A stretch of 64,000 nt of DNA, from assembly GCA_039105265.1 (NCBI GenBank), contig JAPFFF010000016.1, forward strand, positions 2,294,001-2,358,000. The letters are read 5' to 3'. Positions 41,425-52,424 of this stretch are shown piece by piece. The notes under the pieces were generated by a model, which made no database searches, was not told where the DNA came from, and saw only the letters and a program-made list of their open reading frames with translations. The position numbers and the translations under genes are program-made. The first letter of the stretch is position 1, and each line of letters starts with the position of its first letter. The stretch comes from Tritrichomonas musculus. Taxonomy: Eukaryota; Parabasalia; Tritrichomonadida; Tritrichomonadidae.

Positions 41425-42768
41425 TTTTCAGTTACTTTGAATAAATTAAATCAAAAATAATTATTTTATTTCTTTTTTACATTTTTTTATTTTTATTTTT
41501 TATGTTATAAAAATGAATTTAGTACCAGATGCTCCATTTTTAAAAGGTATTGATCAAAATTAATAAAAATATACATTTAAATTAGATAAATTAAGATCAA
41601 AAACACATAAAAATGATATTAATTTGATCAAAATAATGAAAATTATGAAGTTAAGTAAAACAATCTTACCAATTGATCAATAAAAAAAGCATCTTTTTCA
41701 CCAAAATGGAGTTTTGTATCAACTGGAAATTGTATCGATTTGATACAGTTATATTTCTTAAAGGCAAATTCGAAATTTATCAAAATTTGAATTGAAGTAT
41801 TTGGCTTGGCCCAAAAAGTGACAATTATTGAATAGTTTACATTATTCAAATAAGATTAATATATTTTTTATTTTATGTAATGATTTAGGCATTTTGAATG
41901 AAGATGAACTTAATAATAACGAAATCTATTATAATCAAAAGGTCAAATTAGTTTATTTTCAGATGAATAATTTGTTTTTTCTATAATTTTTTTTTTTAAA
42001 TAAATGTATATATTGATTTATTTCCAATGCAGTAATAATATATTGAAATAACTTTTTGTAGAATATAAAATAAGTCATAGAAGATTTGTAAACTATTCAA
42101 ATTATCATAGCAAATATTATCCATATTTTAAAACCTCTTTTTTGTAATAATTATTCATAATTGTATATTGAGATATTAATTGATTTATAAATACAAAAAA
42201 ACTTAAATTTCTAAGAATTAATATCTAAATTCATTGAATTTATTACTGGCACAGAAGTATATACAGTACAGTAACAAAACTAAAAACGTATTTTTAATGG
42301 AAAATTCCACTTTTCTGGGAATATTACCAATTATAAATTCAAATTTTAATTGAATTTTTTTGAGAATAAAAAAATGGAAAATCTAACTTTTTGAAATCAC
42401 CATCTTAATTTGTCTTATTATTTTTCGGATACTTGATAATTATTTTTCTATTCGAAGATTCACTAATAGACTCATTCTTCAAAAAGAAAAAGGATAAATT
42501 AATATTTTTGATCATTCTAAAAAAAGAAATAATTAACTTTTCTTGAAGAAAATTATGTTGAATTAGAGGATAATTCATACATACAAGCCTTTTATGAATG
42601 AACAAAATTTTAAAATAAGTGATACTGAGCAGATAAATGATTATCGAAAAGAGTTTTTTTATTAATAAAACGATAAAGAAAACAAATTATATGGCAATTA
42701 TCTTGTTGTTAAAGAAAATATGTATATAAAATTTTAAAATTTTTGAGTTTCTTCATTTAATATAACTT
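41425..42768. other. Intergenic, copy A, with possible minus-strand fragments
   Basis: A 68-codon minus-strand frame at 41643-41849 (TFWAKPNTSIQILINFEFAF; IQFPVDTKLHFGEKDAF) has protein-like composition and may be a gene fragment. A 66-codon frame at 42405-42605 is less convincing. The rest is AT-rich. Confidence 0.35.
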
Positions 42769-43857
42769 TTAATCATATTCATTTTCATAATAATCTTCAT
42801 CTTCATCACTTTCTTGTGAAATTCCTATTTTTCTATCGAATCTCTTTTTCATTTTCTTATATTTGTTTTCATATTCATATATGATTCTATTATTTTTCTT
42901 CTTGTATCTTAACTTGATCTTTTCAAACAAGTATTCATAGAATACAAATGAATATTTTTTGGCTGCAATATTGATTGTTTTAACAGAATTATAGTCATCC
43001 ATATCAATCAATTCATTGTATTTGTCATAATATTCCAAAAACAAAAATGCTTCGTAATTTGAAAACTCAATACATTTAATGAAGCACAAAATGTCAACTT
43101 CATTTTCATAAGTTTCAATGATATATTCAATCAATTCATTGTTCATGAATTCGATTGCCAAGTAAAGCAAAGTGATATTATTTTTAATGTTTCCATAAAT
43201 TTTTTCGTGTTTGTTTTCAATGATGTGAATGATTTCGATATTTCCTCCTGCAACTGAGCATTCTAATAATCTTTCATAATTGATTACTTTTGTATTCAAC
43301 AACAAATATTTAAACGAATTGATTGATCCTTTGAAAGCTGCATATTCGACTGGATTTAATAATTTGAATTCAAAGAATATGTGTTCAAAAACGAATGGCA
43401 AGCATTTGTTCAAATCAATGTTGTTTTGTGAAATTAAAAATTGAACTTTTTCAATGTCATCTTTATCAATCGCATTTGTAAAATCATTCGTTGATAAAAA
43501 GTGCTTTTTGAATTCTTCCAATTTCGATTCTGTATTATTTTGATTTAAAAAATTTATTAATATTGATTCAAATGATGTTATATCAGACTCGTTTCTATCA
43601 TATATTTTGTCAATATATATTGTTGATTTAATTTCTTTAAAAGTCAATTTATCTCTTAATTTGCATATTTTGTCTAAAATGTTTGGTTTTGCTGAAGCAA
43701 TTGAAGCAATTAATTTGATCATTATAAATGTTTGTTCTTCATTTGTTAATAAAGAATTATTATTTACAAAATCAACAATTTCATCAATTTCACTATCATT
43801 CTCAATTGATAATATCATATTTTGTAATTCTGCGTATTCTTTTATTTTGCTTGACAT
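42769..43857 (-). CDS. DUF3447 protein, copy A
   Basis: A 362-residue protein starting MSSKIKEYAELQNMILSI, a typical DUF3447 N-terminus. The upstream frame has only TTG and is not used. The domain core is LLNPVEYAAFKGSINSFKYL, with ankyrin-like helices (AGGNIEIIHIIENKHEKIYG; LLYLAIEFMNNELIEYIIET). It ends with a basic region (KKMKKRFDRK) and an acidic tail (SDEDEDYYENEYD). Classical ankyrin repeats are lacking. Inr-like TTCATTTT is about 15 bases upstream. Its 3' part recurs at 63,643-64,000. Confidence 0.85.
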   Translation of the reverse strand: MSSKIKEYAELQNMILSIENDSEIDEIVDFVNNNSLLTNEEQTFIMIKLIASIASAKPNILDKICKLRDKLTFKEIKSTIYIDKIYDRNESDITSFESILINFLNQNNTESKLEEFKKHFLSTNDFTNAIDKDDIEKVQFLISQNNIDLNKCLPFVFEHIFFEFKLLNPVEYAAFKGSINSFKYLLLNTKVINYERLLECSVAGGNIEIIHIIENKHEKIYGNIKNNITLLYLAIEFMNNELIEYIIETYENEVDILCFIKCIEFSNYEAFLFLEYYDKYNELIDMDDYNSVKTINIAAKKYSFVFYEYLFEKIKLRYKKKNNRIIYEYENKYKKMKKRFDRKIGISQESDEDEDYYENEYD

Positions 43858-44149
43858 TACAATCTTAAAAAATGAAGTATGATATTGTTCATTTACTATA
43901 AAGAAAATTATTAAATTCAAAAAGTTTGTGAATAAAATTTTTCAATTCAAAAAGTTTATAAATAAAATTTTGTTTTGGGAAATAATTATGTTAGCTCAAC
44001 TTTTTGAATGATACACAAAAATAAAACACATTTTTCTCAATAGATTTTAAAAATAATTTGATAATATTTAATGTTAAATTAATATATTTTATGCATATCA
44101 TTATTTAAATATAAATAAACAATTATTTTGCTTATCAAAAATCTCGATT

Positions 44150-44280
44150 TTCAGAATTGAAATGTGAGATTAAATACAGAATGATTCCGAATGAATAAGC
44201 ATCTGTTTTATTATTTATAACTTTCATCAATTATCAATTCAGGTGACATGTAAATAGCAGCATCAATCAATTTTTTTAAA
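44150..44280 (-). pseudogene. Protein kinase fragment (activation segment)
   Basis: The minus strand reads LIDAAIYMSPELIIDESYK, two stops, then NKTDAYSFGIILYLISHFNS. This is the SPE (APE) motif and the DxxSFG helix of a Ser/Thr or TKL-type kinase. Nothing of the ATP lobe is nearby. Confidence 0.65.
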
Positions 44281-44363
44281 TATCAAGGACTCATTATTTT
44301 TCACAAGAAGGAAGCATTTAAATTTTATAAACTTTTATCAGAGGTCTTTTTTCTCTATTAACT

Positions 44364-44570
44364 TTACCTGTTTTTTATGAATTTGGATACATTTATTAGT
44401 AAAACAGTTGAGTATGTATTAATAACTATGCTATTGATTGGATTATCATATCTAAAAGTACAGTTATCAATTTCTAAAGATGAATCTTGATTATAAACCT
44501 TAAGAATTTCTTCAATTTCCTGATCGTAAAGTAATTTGGATTTTTGCCCAAAGGTTTTTCTGCAAAGCAA
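44364..44570 (-). pseudogene. Possible surface-protein ectodomain fragment
   Basis: A 68-codon frame includes SSLEIDNCTFRYDNPINSIV and YSTVLLINVSKF, resembling rungs of the beta-helix surface proteins. It has no start, signal or membrane segment. Weak evidence. Confidence 0.3.
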
Positions 44571-44672
44571 GGGAATCAGGCCAAGATCAATGTCATGTTA
44601 ATTATGGAATTGGTAAAAATATTGGTCAATATTATAATCATCATATTTATAAAGCAAAAGAAAATGGGAAAT

Positions 44673-44800
44673 TACAAATGTCCCTACTTTAACGGTCATT
44701 TTTAACGGCTATTAAATTTGTGAGGTGAACTAGGGACATTTGTCGCTGCTCCATTTGTCCCTACTTTAACGGTCATTTATAACGGTCAAACATATAGAAA
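44673..44800. mobile_element. Small inverted/direct repeat unit, MITE-like relic
   Basis: ACAAATGTCCCTA (44673-44685) is inverted at 44731-44743 (TAGGGACATTTGT). About ten bases later the left arm recurs in direct orientation with its neighbour (TTTGTCCCTACTTTAACGG, 44754 on). It lies between two coding-like stretches in the plus direction, and may have been inserted into the zinc-finger gene that follows. Confidence 0.5.
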
Positions 44801-44821
44801 ATTTTTTTTATTTTTATAAAT

Positions 44822-45411
44822 GAGGTTACGATAATAATTCTATCGTTCCTAAAACTTATAATGAATCTGATGGGATTAAATGCTGTATTTGCAATGAAAA
44901 TTTCGATTCTGTTGAAGATTTAAAGAATCATTGTTGGCTAATTCATTATGAACTTTTTGTCAAATTCGTGACAGGTAAAGGAATCGATAAAAAGAAAGAT
45001 GAGGATGACAAAAAATTGAATCTATTTGGTTTGTTTTGCATTAAAAAATTGAAATTGGCCGACGTGAATCAGGTTGATTTTTTAATCAAATGCAAAAATT
45101 GTAATTTCTCTCTTGCTAATCCAATTAAATTTTTCTTGCACATATTTTTCAAACACCAGGATTTTGCAATTGTTCATAAAAATATTTATAGCAAATGGCC
45201 AATAAAATATGAAGAATTCACATATTCAATGATCAAAAAAATTAAAAATATTGGTGAAATAATTAATATCAATGATTTAGAAAAATTTAACTTTTATGAT
45301 AAAAAAGAAAATAAATGTATTGACTGTAATGTATCACTTAAAAATGACGATGAAGTAATATATCATTACATTAATAAGCATTTGATATATTTTCCTTTAG
45401 TTAATGAATGA
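44822..45411 (+). CDS. C2H2-type zinc-finger protein, 5' end missing
   Basis: The frame is open from just after a TGA (about 44819) to 45411 with no credible ATG before the first finger. Three C2H2-like units are visible: CCICNENFDSVEDLKNHC with H five residues on, CKNC...HIFFKH, and CIDC...HYINKH. Between them are basic/acidic linkers (KGIDKKKDEDDKK). It could bind nucleic acid or protein. The upstream 130 bp is the repeat unit described above. Before that, DNA reads NYGIGKNIGQYYNHHIYKAK, perhaps its displaced 5' part. I consider it probably broken. Confidence 0.5.
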
Positions 45412-46315
45412 TAAAATAATTTTTTATAGATCTTCTTGAACTAGAAATAAAAAAAAATATATAATTATATTTATATTTAGTTACAAAAAATTGAATAAAT
45501 CGAAAATTAATGTACTTTTTTTTCTTCTTCATGTTTTTTTAAGAAATGATTTAGTTAATTAATTAGATTTATTTCATTTTGAGCAAAATATTTCTTAATT
45601 AATTAAACCCAAAAATCTATATCAATGCTAGAATCATCTTTATCGTTCTCTTTATTTGATTCTTGTTGTTCTTTTTGATTTGTTCTTTTTTCGTCATTTA
45701 CTGTTGATGATATTGAATATACAGTGGTTTATAAAAAGTAGCAGCGTAATAAAAAGAGGTAACACTTTTTTTTTTTCAAAAATTTTTGCAAAATAAAAAA
45801 TCGATTTTTTTGAAAGACCTACTGAAGATAATTTATAACAAACTATATCAATATATTTATCATTTAGTATATAATATATAAAAGCATAATAATATCATAT
45901 TTCATGTATAATGATAGAGTTTTCCATTCGAGAATTAAATAAATTAAAAACAAATTATCCCATACAATTCAATGCAATACTACAATCTAATTATATAAAT
46001 ATATCCTATATATACTATAGTATTATATTATATAATAATATTGCTTTATGTTACTTTAATTATGCAAAATAATTCTAAAATCTTTTTTTTTATGACCGTT
46101 TAAAATTTATATTTCAAAAAAATCTTAATTATCTGGCCTTCATATTTTTCAGATTATTAATATCTATCATTTATTAATACATACTTATATGCTGTTTCTA
46201 ATTTTGAAAATAATATAATGAGCGAACATGTCGTGGGGTTAATTGAATGAATTATTTAAATTTTGAAACATTTCAAATACATTTATATTTTTTGGAAAAT
46301 TAAAAGAATAAAATA
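45412..46315. other. Intergenic with a C-terminal gene fragment and a Tc1-like terminus
   Basis: On the minus strand, 45,608-45,723 encodes SSTVNDEKRTNQKEQQESNK, then DDSSIDIDFWV and a stop, a hydrophilic tail of some lost protein. Just to the right, TA followed by CAGTGGTTTATAAAAAGTAG resembles the end of a Tc1/mariner element, but no partner end is found. Confidence 0.35.
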
Positions 46316-46630
46316 TCAAAACAATTTATTCATCAACAAAGTTTCTTTCCAAGTATTATCAATATATAATTTAAAAGAGGCCAATTTTTCAGATTTTATT
46401 GATTCATCTCCGTAAAAGCAGACGTGAGATTTCTTTGTTTCATCTTTTAGCCTCTCAAAAAGTTCACCTACAGAAATTTGAGGTGAATTGTCAATTGTAG
46501 AAATTAAACTGTTTGACAGTTCGTTTGTCAAATAAGTTCCTACTTGAGAGTCGAACACAGCAGCTTACGAAGACTCGTCTTTGTTTGCGGCGGTTATGAT
46601 AGCGACGTTAGGAGCGGTTATCAGTTCACC
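46316..46630 (-). pseudogene. Legumain-like (C13) cysteine peptidase fragment
   Basis: The minus strand reads ELITAPNVAIITAANKDESS, then TAA where the family has Tyr, then AAVFDSQVGTYLTNELSN and KSHVCFYGDESIKS. From memory this matches the end of the legumain/asparaginyl endopeptidase catalytic domain. The catalytic His and Cys (EACYSG region) lie further upstream in the protein and are absent. The stop is in an otherwise well-kept stretch of higher GC. The 5' neighbour is a different protein, so the gene was truncated by rearrangement. Confidence 0.65.
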
Positions 46631-47030
46631 TATCGATCCAGAATAGCAAGATTTAAAGCTTTAAATTTTGGTATTTTTTCAATAGGAACTTGTGGAAGGA
46701 AAAATGTTTTTTCTTCTGATTTTTTATCTTCGACTTCTTGGTTTTCTTCTGGTTTTTGATATGGATAATTAACAACATATCTATTAAATGAAACTTTTTG
46801 AAGAACTTTTGATGCTTTAAGAATTTTTACTTTTTCTTTCGGCTTTTGTGGTTTTCCTAAAGCAAACCGCAAGATTATGTCAATCCTACATGAGTAGAAA
46901 ATAAAAAAAAAAACCATAATCTTCATAAGGATTAACACCTTTCTCCGCTAAATCAGAAGTATGATCTGCTATTTTATGAAAACTTTCAACCGCTCGATTT
47001 ACTGCTTTAATTAACTCAGATTTTATTTGT
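46631..47030 (-). pseudogene. Fragment of an unidentified charged protein
   Basis: Minus-strand frames read NRAVESFHKIADHTSDLAEK, then GVNPYEDYG, and after a frame change KVKILKASKVLQKVSFNRYV and EENQEVEDKKSEEKTFFLPQ. It directly abuts the legumain fragment. No family is recognised. Confidence 0.35.
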
Positions 47031-47282
47031 CAGAATTATTTTGAAAAAGTTTATTAAATTGAATTATTTATTTTTTACAACACACATAAAATTGAACACA
47101 AAATATTGCCACAAAAAATAGTGTGAAAAATACAGTTAAAACAATACTAAAAATAAATTAAAGCAATATAAACAAATTGTGAATAAAGTCCAACTGAAAT
47201 TTCAGAAAATCTATAATTCAAAAAGTTAATATTGCTTTCAATTAAATATAGCTTTTTGAATAAATTCGACCATTTAATTTTA

Positions 47283-49019
47283 ATGACCTTAAAGCAGGTC
47301 CAAGAAGCTTTATCGAGTGCGATTTCATCGACAAACAATGCTATTCTCTATACAAATATTGTAGCATCCACTGCAGATCTACTTACGAATTATTCGCAAA
47401 AATTAGATAATTTTATTCGCAATAATCGAGTTTCAGTTTATTCGATAGAAAAATATAAAAAGAAAAAAGTGCAGCAATCAATTGACCAACTCCATTCGTA
47501 TGAGTCCCTATTCAAAATCGCTGATTCGAGTACGACAATAAATACGTTTTTACATTCGTTCAATTATCCCATTTCACAGCCTCTCGAGAGTATTCAAAAT
47601 TCAATGAATTCAATTTATACGATGTTTAAAGGCATTGGAATTAATGTTCCCAAATTTACGGTTATTGATTCAGATCTCGCAGATGATCTTGTATCGTTAT
47701 ACGGGATTTTTGCGACCAATGAAAACGAAGAAACATCAAAAAGATTCAACGAGGTGAAAGAGTTGATGAAATCAAAAGGAATTTCGTTACCAAGTACGAA
47801 CGTTAAAGAATTTTCGCTTGACGATTTCTTCTACAGCATTGATAAGTTTAAGATCGACCATTTAAGCATTCAAAACGGTAAAAGTGATTGACTCAAAAAC
47901 TGAAGGCGATTATTTCAATGGTGTTTACACGAAAAATGAAGAAACGGTAAAAGTGACAATTCTTGAAATTCCAGAATGCAACATCAATCTTGAGAATTAT
48001 CAAAGAGAAGTGACATAACTTTCGTCGATAACGCATCCCAATATAATCGAATTCATTGGAGCAACGTCTTCTCCGCCATACTGGATTGTTACAGCGAAGT
48101 TTGGTCATTCATTACGGTATTATATTCAGCATTCAAAAAATGAAAAACCGTCAAAAGAAGAAAGTAAAAAAACACCAGTTGTTAAAGCGACTGAAAAAGT
48201 GGGAATAAGTCAACAACCGTCTACTTTTTCATTAGATGGAGATGATGATGATGCTGATGGTCAAATATTGAAAGTTCAAAGATCAGGAGATCTTTATGTA
48301 AAGCTGCAATCGAGTTCGTTTTCAGTCGAAGATTTATTGAACGAAAAAAGTGACAACGAAATTTATGACAAAAAAAGTAAACATCACAGTCATCATTCAA
48401 GTAAGAAAGATAAAGCAGACTCTGACACAGACAAGAAAAGCAAGCATATGCACAGTAGCAGTACAAATGAGACCAAAAAGAAACACAAAAAGAAATCAAT
48501 AACTGGAACTGATAAATCAATCATTGCTTACAAAATAGCTGAAGCAATAGCGTATGTTCACTCAAAGAACATTATGCATAGAAATTTAAGCTGCCAGACA
48601 GTCGTCTTAGATAAAGAAATGAATCCTTACATAGTCGATTTCGGTTCTTCTCGTTTTTTACCAGAAGACGAGTCACTTTTATTGACTATAGGTGTAGGAA
48701 CTGAACGTGTTAAAGCTCCTGAATTAACAAATGATACAAGGTACGGTCACAAGATTGACGTTTTCTCTTACGCAATGATGCTTTATGAAATGCTCTCAGG
48801 CCATATAGCCTTTGAAAATTTGATGACATAAATGAATCGCTTGATTCACTCGTTGTTCCACTAGTAAAACTTGGTTTAAACGTCGAAAAATATAAACCAA
48901 ACAAAATAGATTTATCACTTGATATGCGTCTTTTGTATAGTACTTTCAAAGGAAACGATGAAAACCAAAGTGTTCAAATGCGTTTAAACGAAATTGAAAC
49001 TAATCCATTTTTTGCTTGA
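47283..49019 (+). pseudogene. TKL-type protein kinase pseudogene
   Basis: This starts MTLKQVQEALSSAISSTNNA after an Inr-like CCATTT. About 200 residues form the helical N-terminus seen in trichomonad TKL kinases. The kinase domain follows in shifted frames: VYTKNEETVKVTILE (beta-3 Lys region), EVT-stop-LSSITHPNIIEFIGA, a Ser/Lys/His-rich insert, then HRNLSCQTVVL (HRD changed to HRN), IVDFGSSRF and DVFSYAMMLYEMLSG. Frames change near 47,880 and 48,830, with a stop near 48,016. With HRN instead of HRD even an intact relative might be a pseudokinase. It runs directly into an ankyrin fragment. Confidence 0.75.
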
Positions 49020-49188
49020 AGATAACAAAATTAGAATCTTTGAATATGCATCATTCTTCGGTTGTATGGAAATCATCAAATTCATAATAAATATTGAAAA
49101 AATTGAGCCAATATCAAGCATGTGGAATTTCAGTATTCACAGTGAAAATAGTGAACTTATTCATTATCTTCGAAACTCGAGTAATTAG
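49008..49188 (+). pseudogene. DUF3447 fragment fused to the kinase 3' end
   Basis: The plus frame reads LLEDNKIRIFEYASFFGCME, then IIKFIINIEKIEP and MWNFSIHSENSELIHYLRNS. This is the DUF3447 core, matching LIEYAVFFGSIEIFNYL in the nearby intact gene. It overlaps the last codons of the kinase in another frame, so the join is a rearrangement. Confidence 0.7.
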
Positions 49189-50774
49189 ACGATGAAATAA
49201 ATGATTTATTTTTGGGTATCGCCTTTTTGCTCAGGTATATGAATTAATCAAAAACGAAAATAACTTTTTCAATAACCCTTTTTAAAGGTTTTTCAAAATT
49301 TTAATTCATTCAAATTTTAAAAGCTTTTAAAAATGACCTTTCTATAAAAAATCTATTTTCTGAATTTTAGATGACATGAAAGTGCATAATCACCAATTTG
49401 TTTAACGCTTGATGGAATTGTAAGGCAATTTAATTCAGAATTCATACTTATCTAAATTTTGTTAAATTATGAACTTTGATTCAGAAAGTTGCTTTTCAAG
49501 ATTTGACATTTTTGCTGTAAATTGTTGATGTATTTGAATAAGATCTTGCATTAATTCAAATTCTTCACTTAATATATGATAATTATATGAATATGTTTTT
49601 TGGTAAGCCAATAATCGAGAAATGATTTAAAAATTTCGTCGCTAACATTCTACTGAACTTCATATTGATGATTTGTAGTTAATAATTCATATATACAGAA
49701 AAGGATTCAAATGTGAAAATTTTTAAAATTTTTTAAAATTTTTGATTTTTCTCTAGATACAAAGACTTTGGTAATAAATGAAATATATCAATATGTTAAG
49801 CACTTAATAGTTGATATAAACAAATATAGCATTCAAACCAAAAATTGAAATTTTAGCATTTTTTCTATTGCTGAAGATGAAAAAATAAAATCGAAATATC
49901 GGATTATTTGGATTATTGTTTCCATATTGAATCATATATATCGCTTCTATATATATTATTGCATGATAAACAAAAGTAAAATTATAACTCTTTATGCTAA
50001 CATTTTTGAGAAAAATCGAAATTTTGATTTTTAATGTACGTTTAAAATTAATAAAAAAATTTGTCTAGCTATTATATCTGTTCAAATTTCTTTATTAATG
50101 ATATCCTCATATATATAAGTAATATAAGCAAAATAATTATTGAAGAAACATTTAGATTATATCTAACTCAATTAAAAGCAAAGCTTTGATGTGAAAAATA
50201 ATAAAGACAATTCTCAAAAAAAACATTTTGTTTTAATAGTCAATATGAGCATGCCTTCTTAAAAGTAAAGTAATAAAAATATTAGTCTTGAATATGAAAA
50301 TAGAGAAATATGATTTAAGCTTAATAATCCAAATAATATATGAACTTTTACGATCATTTTTGAAAAATTTTGAAATTTGTGAAAATGAATGAATATTTAT
50401 ATGTTGAAAAGGAAATGGCTCACAGAAATAACTCAGTTTTATGCTCAATGCTTGATAATAATATGTCAATGAATATAAAAGAGTTTCAACATATAAATGG
50501 GAAAAATTTTTGAGCATTTCAAAAATATGATATTTGGTAAAAAATTAAAATCAAAATAAGAGCTAGTCATGATTTTTGCCAATTATTGATCTATGGTATT
50601 ATATGAATTGATATATATCTAAAATGATCAAAAAAACTAATAGAATAAGTAGTATATACAAAACGCCCAAAAAGGACTACGCCCTTTTTGTTCGTTTTCC
50701 AATGATTTTAGAACATCACATTTTAGCAGGAGTTTTCACACTGAATTCTCAGCATTCTAATAGCTATCAGAATA
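49189..50774. other. Intergenic with BspA and coiled-coil fragments
   Basis: On the minus strand, 49,373-49,435 encodes LNCLTIPSSVKQIGDYALSC, a unit of BspA-type leucine-rich repeats. 49,465-49,570 encodes a coiled-coil end (DLIQIHQQFTAKMSNLEKQL). The remaining 1.2 kb is very AT-rich. A 94-codon minus frame at 50,233-50,517 has no recognisable features. Confidence 0.5.
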
Positions 50775-51203
50775 ATGGCAGGTATATTTTTATTTAATTT
50801 TTTATCTCATCTAAAAATAATCGCAATGCCAATCTTATCACAAAGAAGTAGCGAATTCTTCTGCCCAGATATAAACCAATTTGTTATAAATCAAGATACT
50901 GTTAATGAAATCGAATATGATGAATATGAATACTTTAAAGAAAGCATTTTGAATATGCCTCTTGAGAATCTAACTAAACGAGATTTGAATTACTATGCAC
51001 CTTATCTAGTCAAATATGCGAAAGAGAAAGAACCATATCCGACAGATTCTAGGTTTGAATATTCATATTCTATTTTAATCAAGAATATTTGGGATGCTTG
51101 CAATGATATTGAAAACTACCCATATTTAAGCTCTATTCATTCACTGTATGATTTATTTGACTATGAACTTGATGGATATTATGAAAGTCAAATTGATATG
51201 TAA
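50775..51203 (+). CDS. Virus-like fragment part 1, unknown protein
   Basis: 142 codons as drawn. The better start may be the Met of MPILSQRSSEFFCPD, seventeen codons in. The composition is acidic and Tyr-rich (EIEYDEYEYFKESIL; YYAPYLVKYAKEKEPYPTD). No domain is recognised. Confidence 0.5.
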   Translation: MAGIFLFNFLSHLKIIAMPILSQRSSEFFCPDINQFVINQDTVNEIEYDEYEYFKESILNMPLENLTKRDLNYYAPYLVKYAKEKEPYPTDSRFEYSYSILIKNIWDACNDIENYPYLSSIHSLYDLFDYELDGYYESQIDM

Positions 51204-51245
51204 GTCATTTATTTTTAAACATTTTTAAAATTTTTTGAGCATGAA

Positions 51246-51710
51246 ATGACTTCAACACAATTCTTCTCTGTCACGAAATTCATCAACAAGCTTAACGAAC
51301 AAGAAAACATCATCAAGAATGACTATAACATTGTAGACCCTATTATTTCTGTCTTTTTCGAATGCAATGATGCATTTAAGAATAAGTATGGAATATGTCT
51401 TAAACCAATCTTTATCACAGATAGAACTGAGAGTAAACCAAGAAGTATAAGATATGATAGAATTCAAGAAATCTATGGATGTCAACCGATAATTTCATGT
51501 AAAGAGAATGATAATAGGTCTCTTCCAAATGGCAAGGACAAGAAAGATATGTATATACTTGATATTTATTTGAATCAAAAGGAATTTAAAGGAAACAAGT
51601 ATTATCCATCGCATATGAGAAAATGTTCTAATAATGAGAGTGTTGAGAAAATTCGAAAGCATGTCGCTGATTGCCAGAAAACAGATTTCGATGATTTTAT
51701 TTTAATTTAA
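51246..51710 (+). CDS. Virus-like fragment part 2, unknown protein
   Basis: A 154-residue protein (MTSTQFFSVTKFINKL; KYGICLKPIFITDRTESKPR; HMRKCSNNESVEKIRKHVAD) lying 43 bases after part 1 on the same strand. The function is not recognised. Confidence 0.5.
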   Translation: MTSTQFFSVTKFINKLNEQENIIKNDYNIVDPIISVFFECNDAFKNKYGICLKPIFITDRTESKPRSIRYDRIQEIYGCQPIISCKENDNRSLPNGKDKKDMYILDIYLNQKEFKGNKYYPSHMRKCSNNESVEKIRKHVADCQKTDFDDFILI

Positions 51711-51743
51711 GCTTATGTTATATATTTTTGTATTATTTAAATC

Positions 51744-52424
51744 ATGTCAGGCACATTAAGACAAGCACGAATATTAAGTTCTGAAACAGATACAAATAAT
51801 AATGTTACTCAGAGCCAAAATACCAACGTTAATATAAAGATTACTCCGCGCGCAGCAGGAACGAGTCAAACAGGGGAGCAACAACGTCCACAAACTGTAC
51901 CATTGTATCCTAACGTTCAACCCTTGAATCAAGGTGTAAATTTTACTCAAGCCAACAACCAACCAGATATGCAACCGAATGGTCTAACTTCAAATATACC
52001 GATGATGAATCAGGAATCTCAATTTCCATCAGTAGCACCAATAAGCAGCAATTCCCTATTAGCTCAGGAAAGAGGTATCATAGATTTAGGCACTGAACTA
52101 GATACATTAGAGAAGAAAAATAAGTTCTTAGAGATATTGGTTGAGATGTATGAAGGTAACCCACTAAAAGTAAACTCTTATGTTGTATGCGAAAGCAAAT
52201 TGTTAATGGATATGATTAAGTTACTCACTGAATGTGAAAAGGTAGAATTTGTTCTTGACGATTCTGATGTTGGTTGCGGCTGCACCTCATCTCCTTCAAA
52301 ATTTACCAAAGTTTCAAAAATATTAATCACTAAAGATGGAAAGACTGAAGACATGAAGTATGCTTACAATAATATATATTCCCAGTTTATCAAGTATGGC
52401 TTGAGCCCAAAATTAGTTGTTTAA
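51744..52424 (+). CDS. Virus-like fragment part 3, Asn/Gln-rich protein
   Basis: A 226-residue protein with a low-complexity Asn/Gln/Pro-rich N-terminal half (QSQNTNVNIKITPRAAGTSQ). The C-terminal half is compact (FLEILVEMYEGNPLKVNSYV; KVEFVLDDSDVGCGC). The stop overlaps that of the convergent part 4. It may be a virion-associated or structural accessory protein; this is inference. Confidence 0.5.
   Translation: MSGTLRQARILSSETDTNNNVTQSQNTNVNIKITPRAAGTSQTGEQQRPQTVPLYPNVQPLNQGVNFTQANNQPDMQPNGLTSNIPMMNQESQFPSVAPISSNSLLAQERGIIDLGTELDTLEKKNKFLEILVEMYEGNPLKVNSYVVCESKLLMDMIKLLTECEKVEFVLDDSDVGCGCTSSPSKFTKVSKILITKDGKTEDMKYAYNNIYSQFIKYGLSPKLVV

Larger units (their letters stand above)
33223..43126. 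repeat. Segmental duplication, copy A (partner 53,305-64,000)
   Basis: From TTGATATCATTC at 33,223 this DNA matches 53,305 onward, to the right edge of the window. Offsets are 20,082 at the left, 20,866 after a 783-bp difference, and 20,874 to the end. Up to about 36,316 the copies differ at numerous single bases and indels. From there to 43,126 I found no difference at the places I compared. The left limit of homology is the junction with a virus-like fragment in copy B. The right limit is not seen. Confidence 0.95.

Noticed and set aside
46540-46640. tRNA-like GC-rich patch with GTTCGACTC
   Set aside because: No cloverleaf pairing is possible. The stretch reads cleanly as legumain-like coding DNA on the minus strand.
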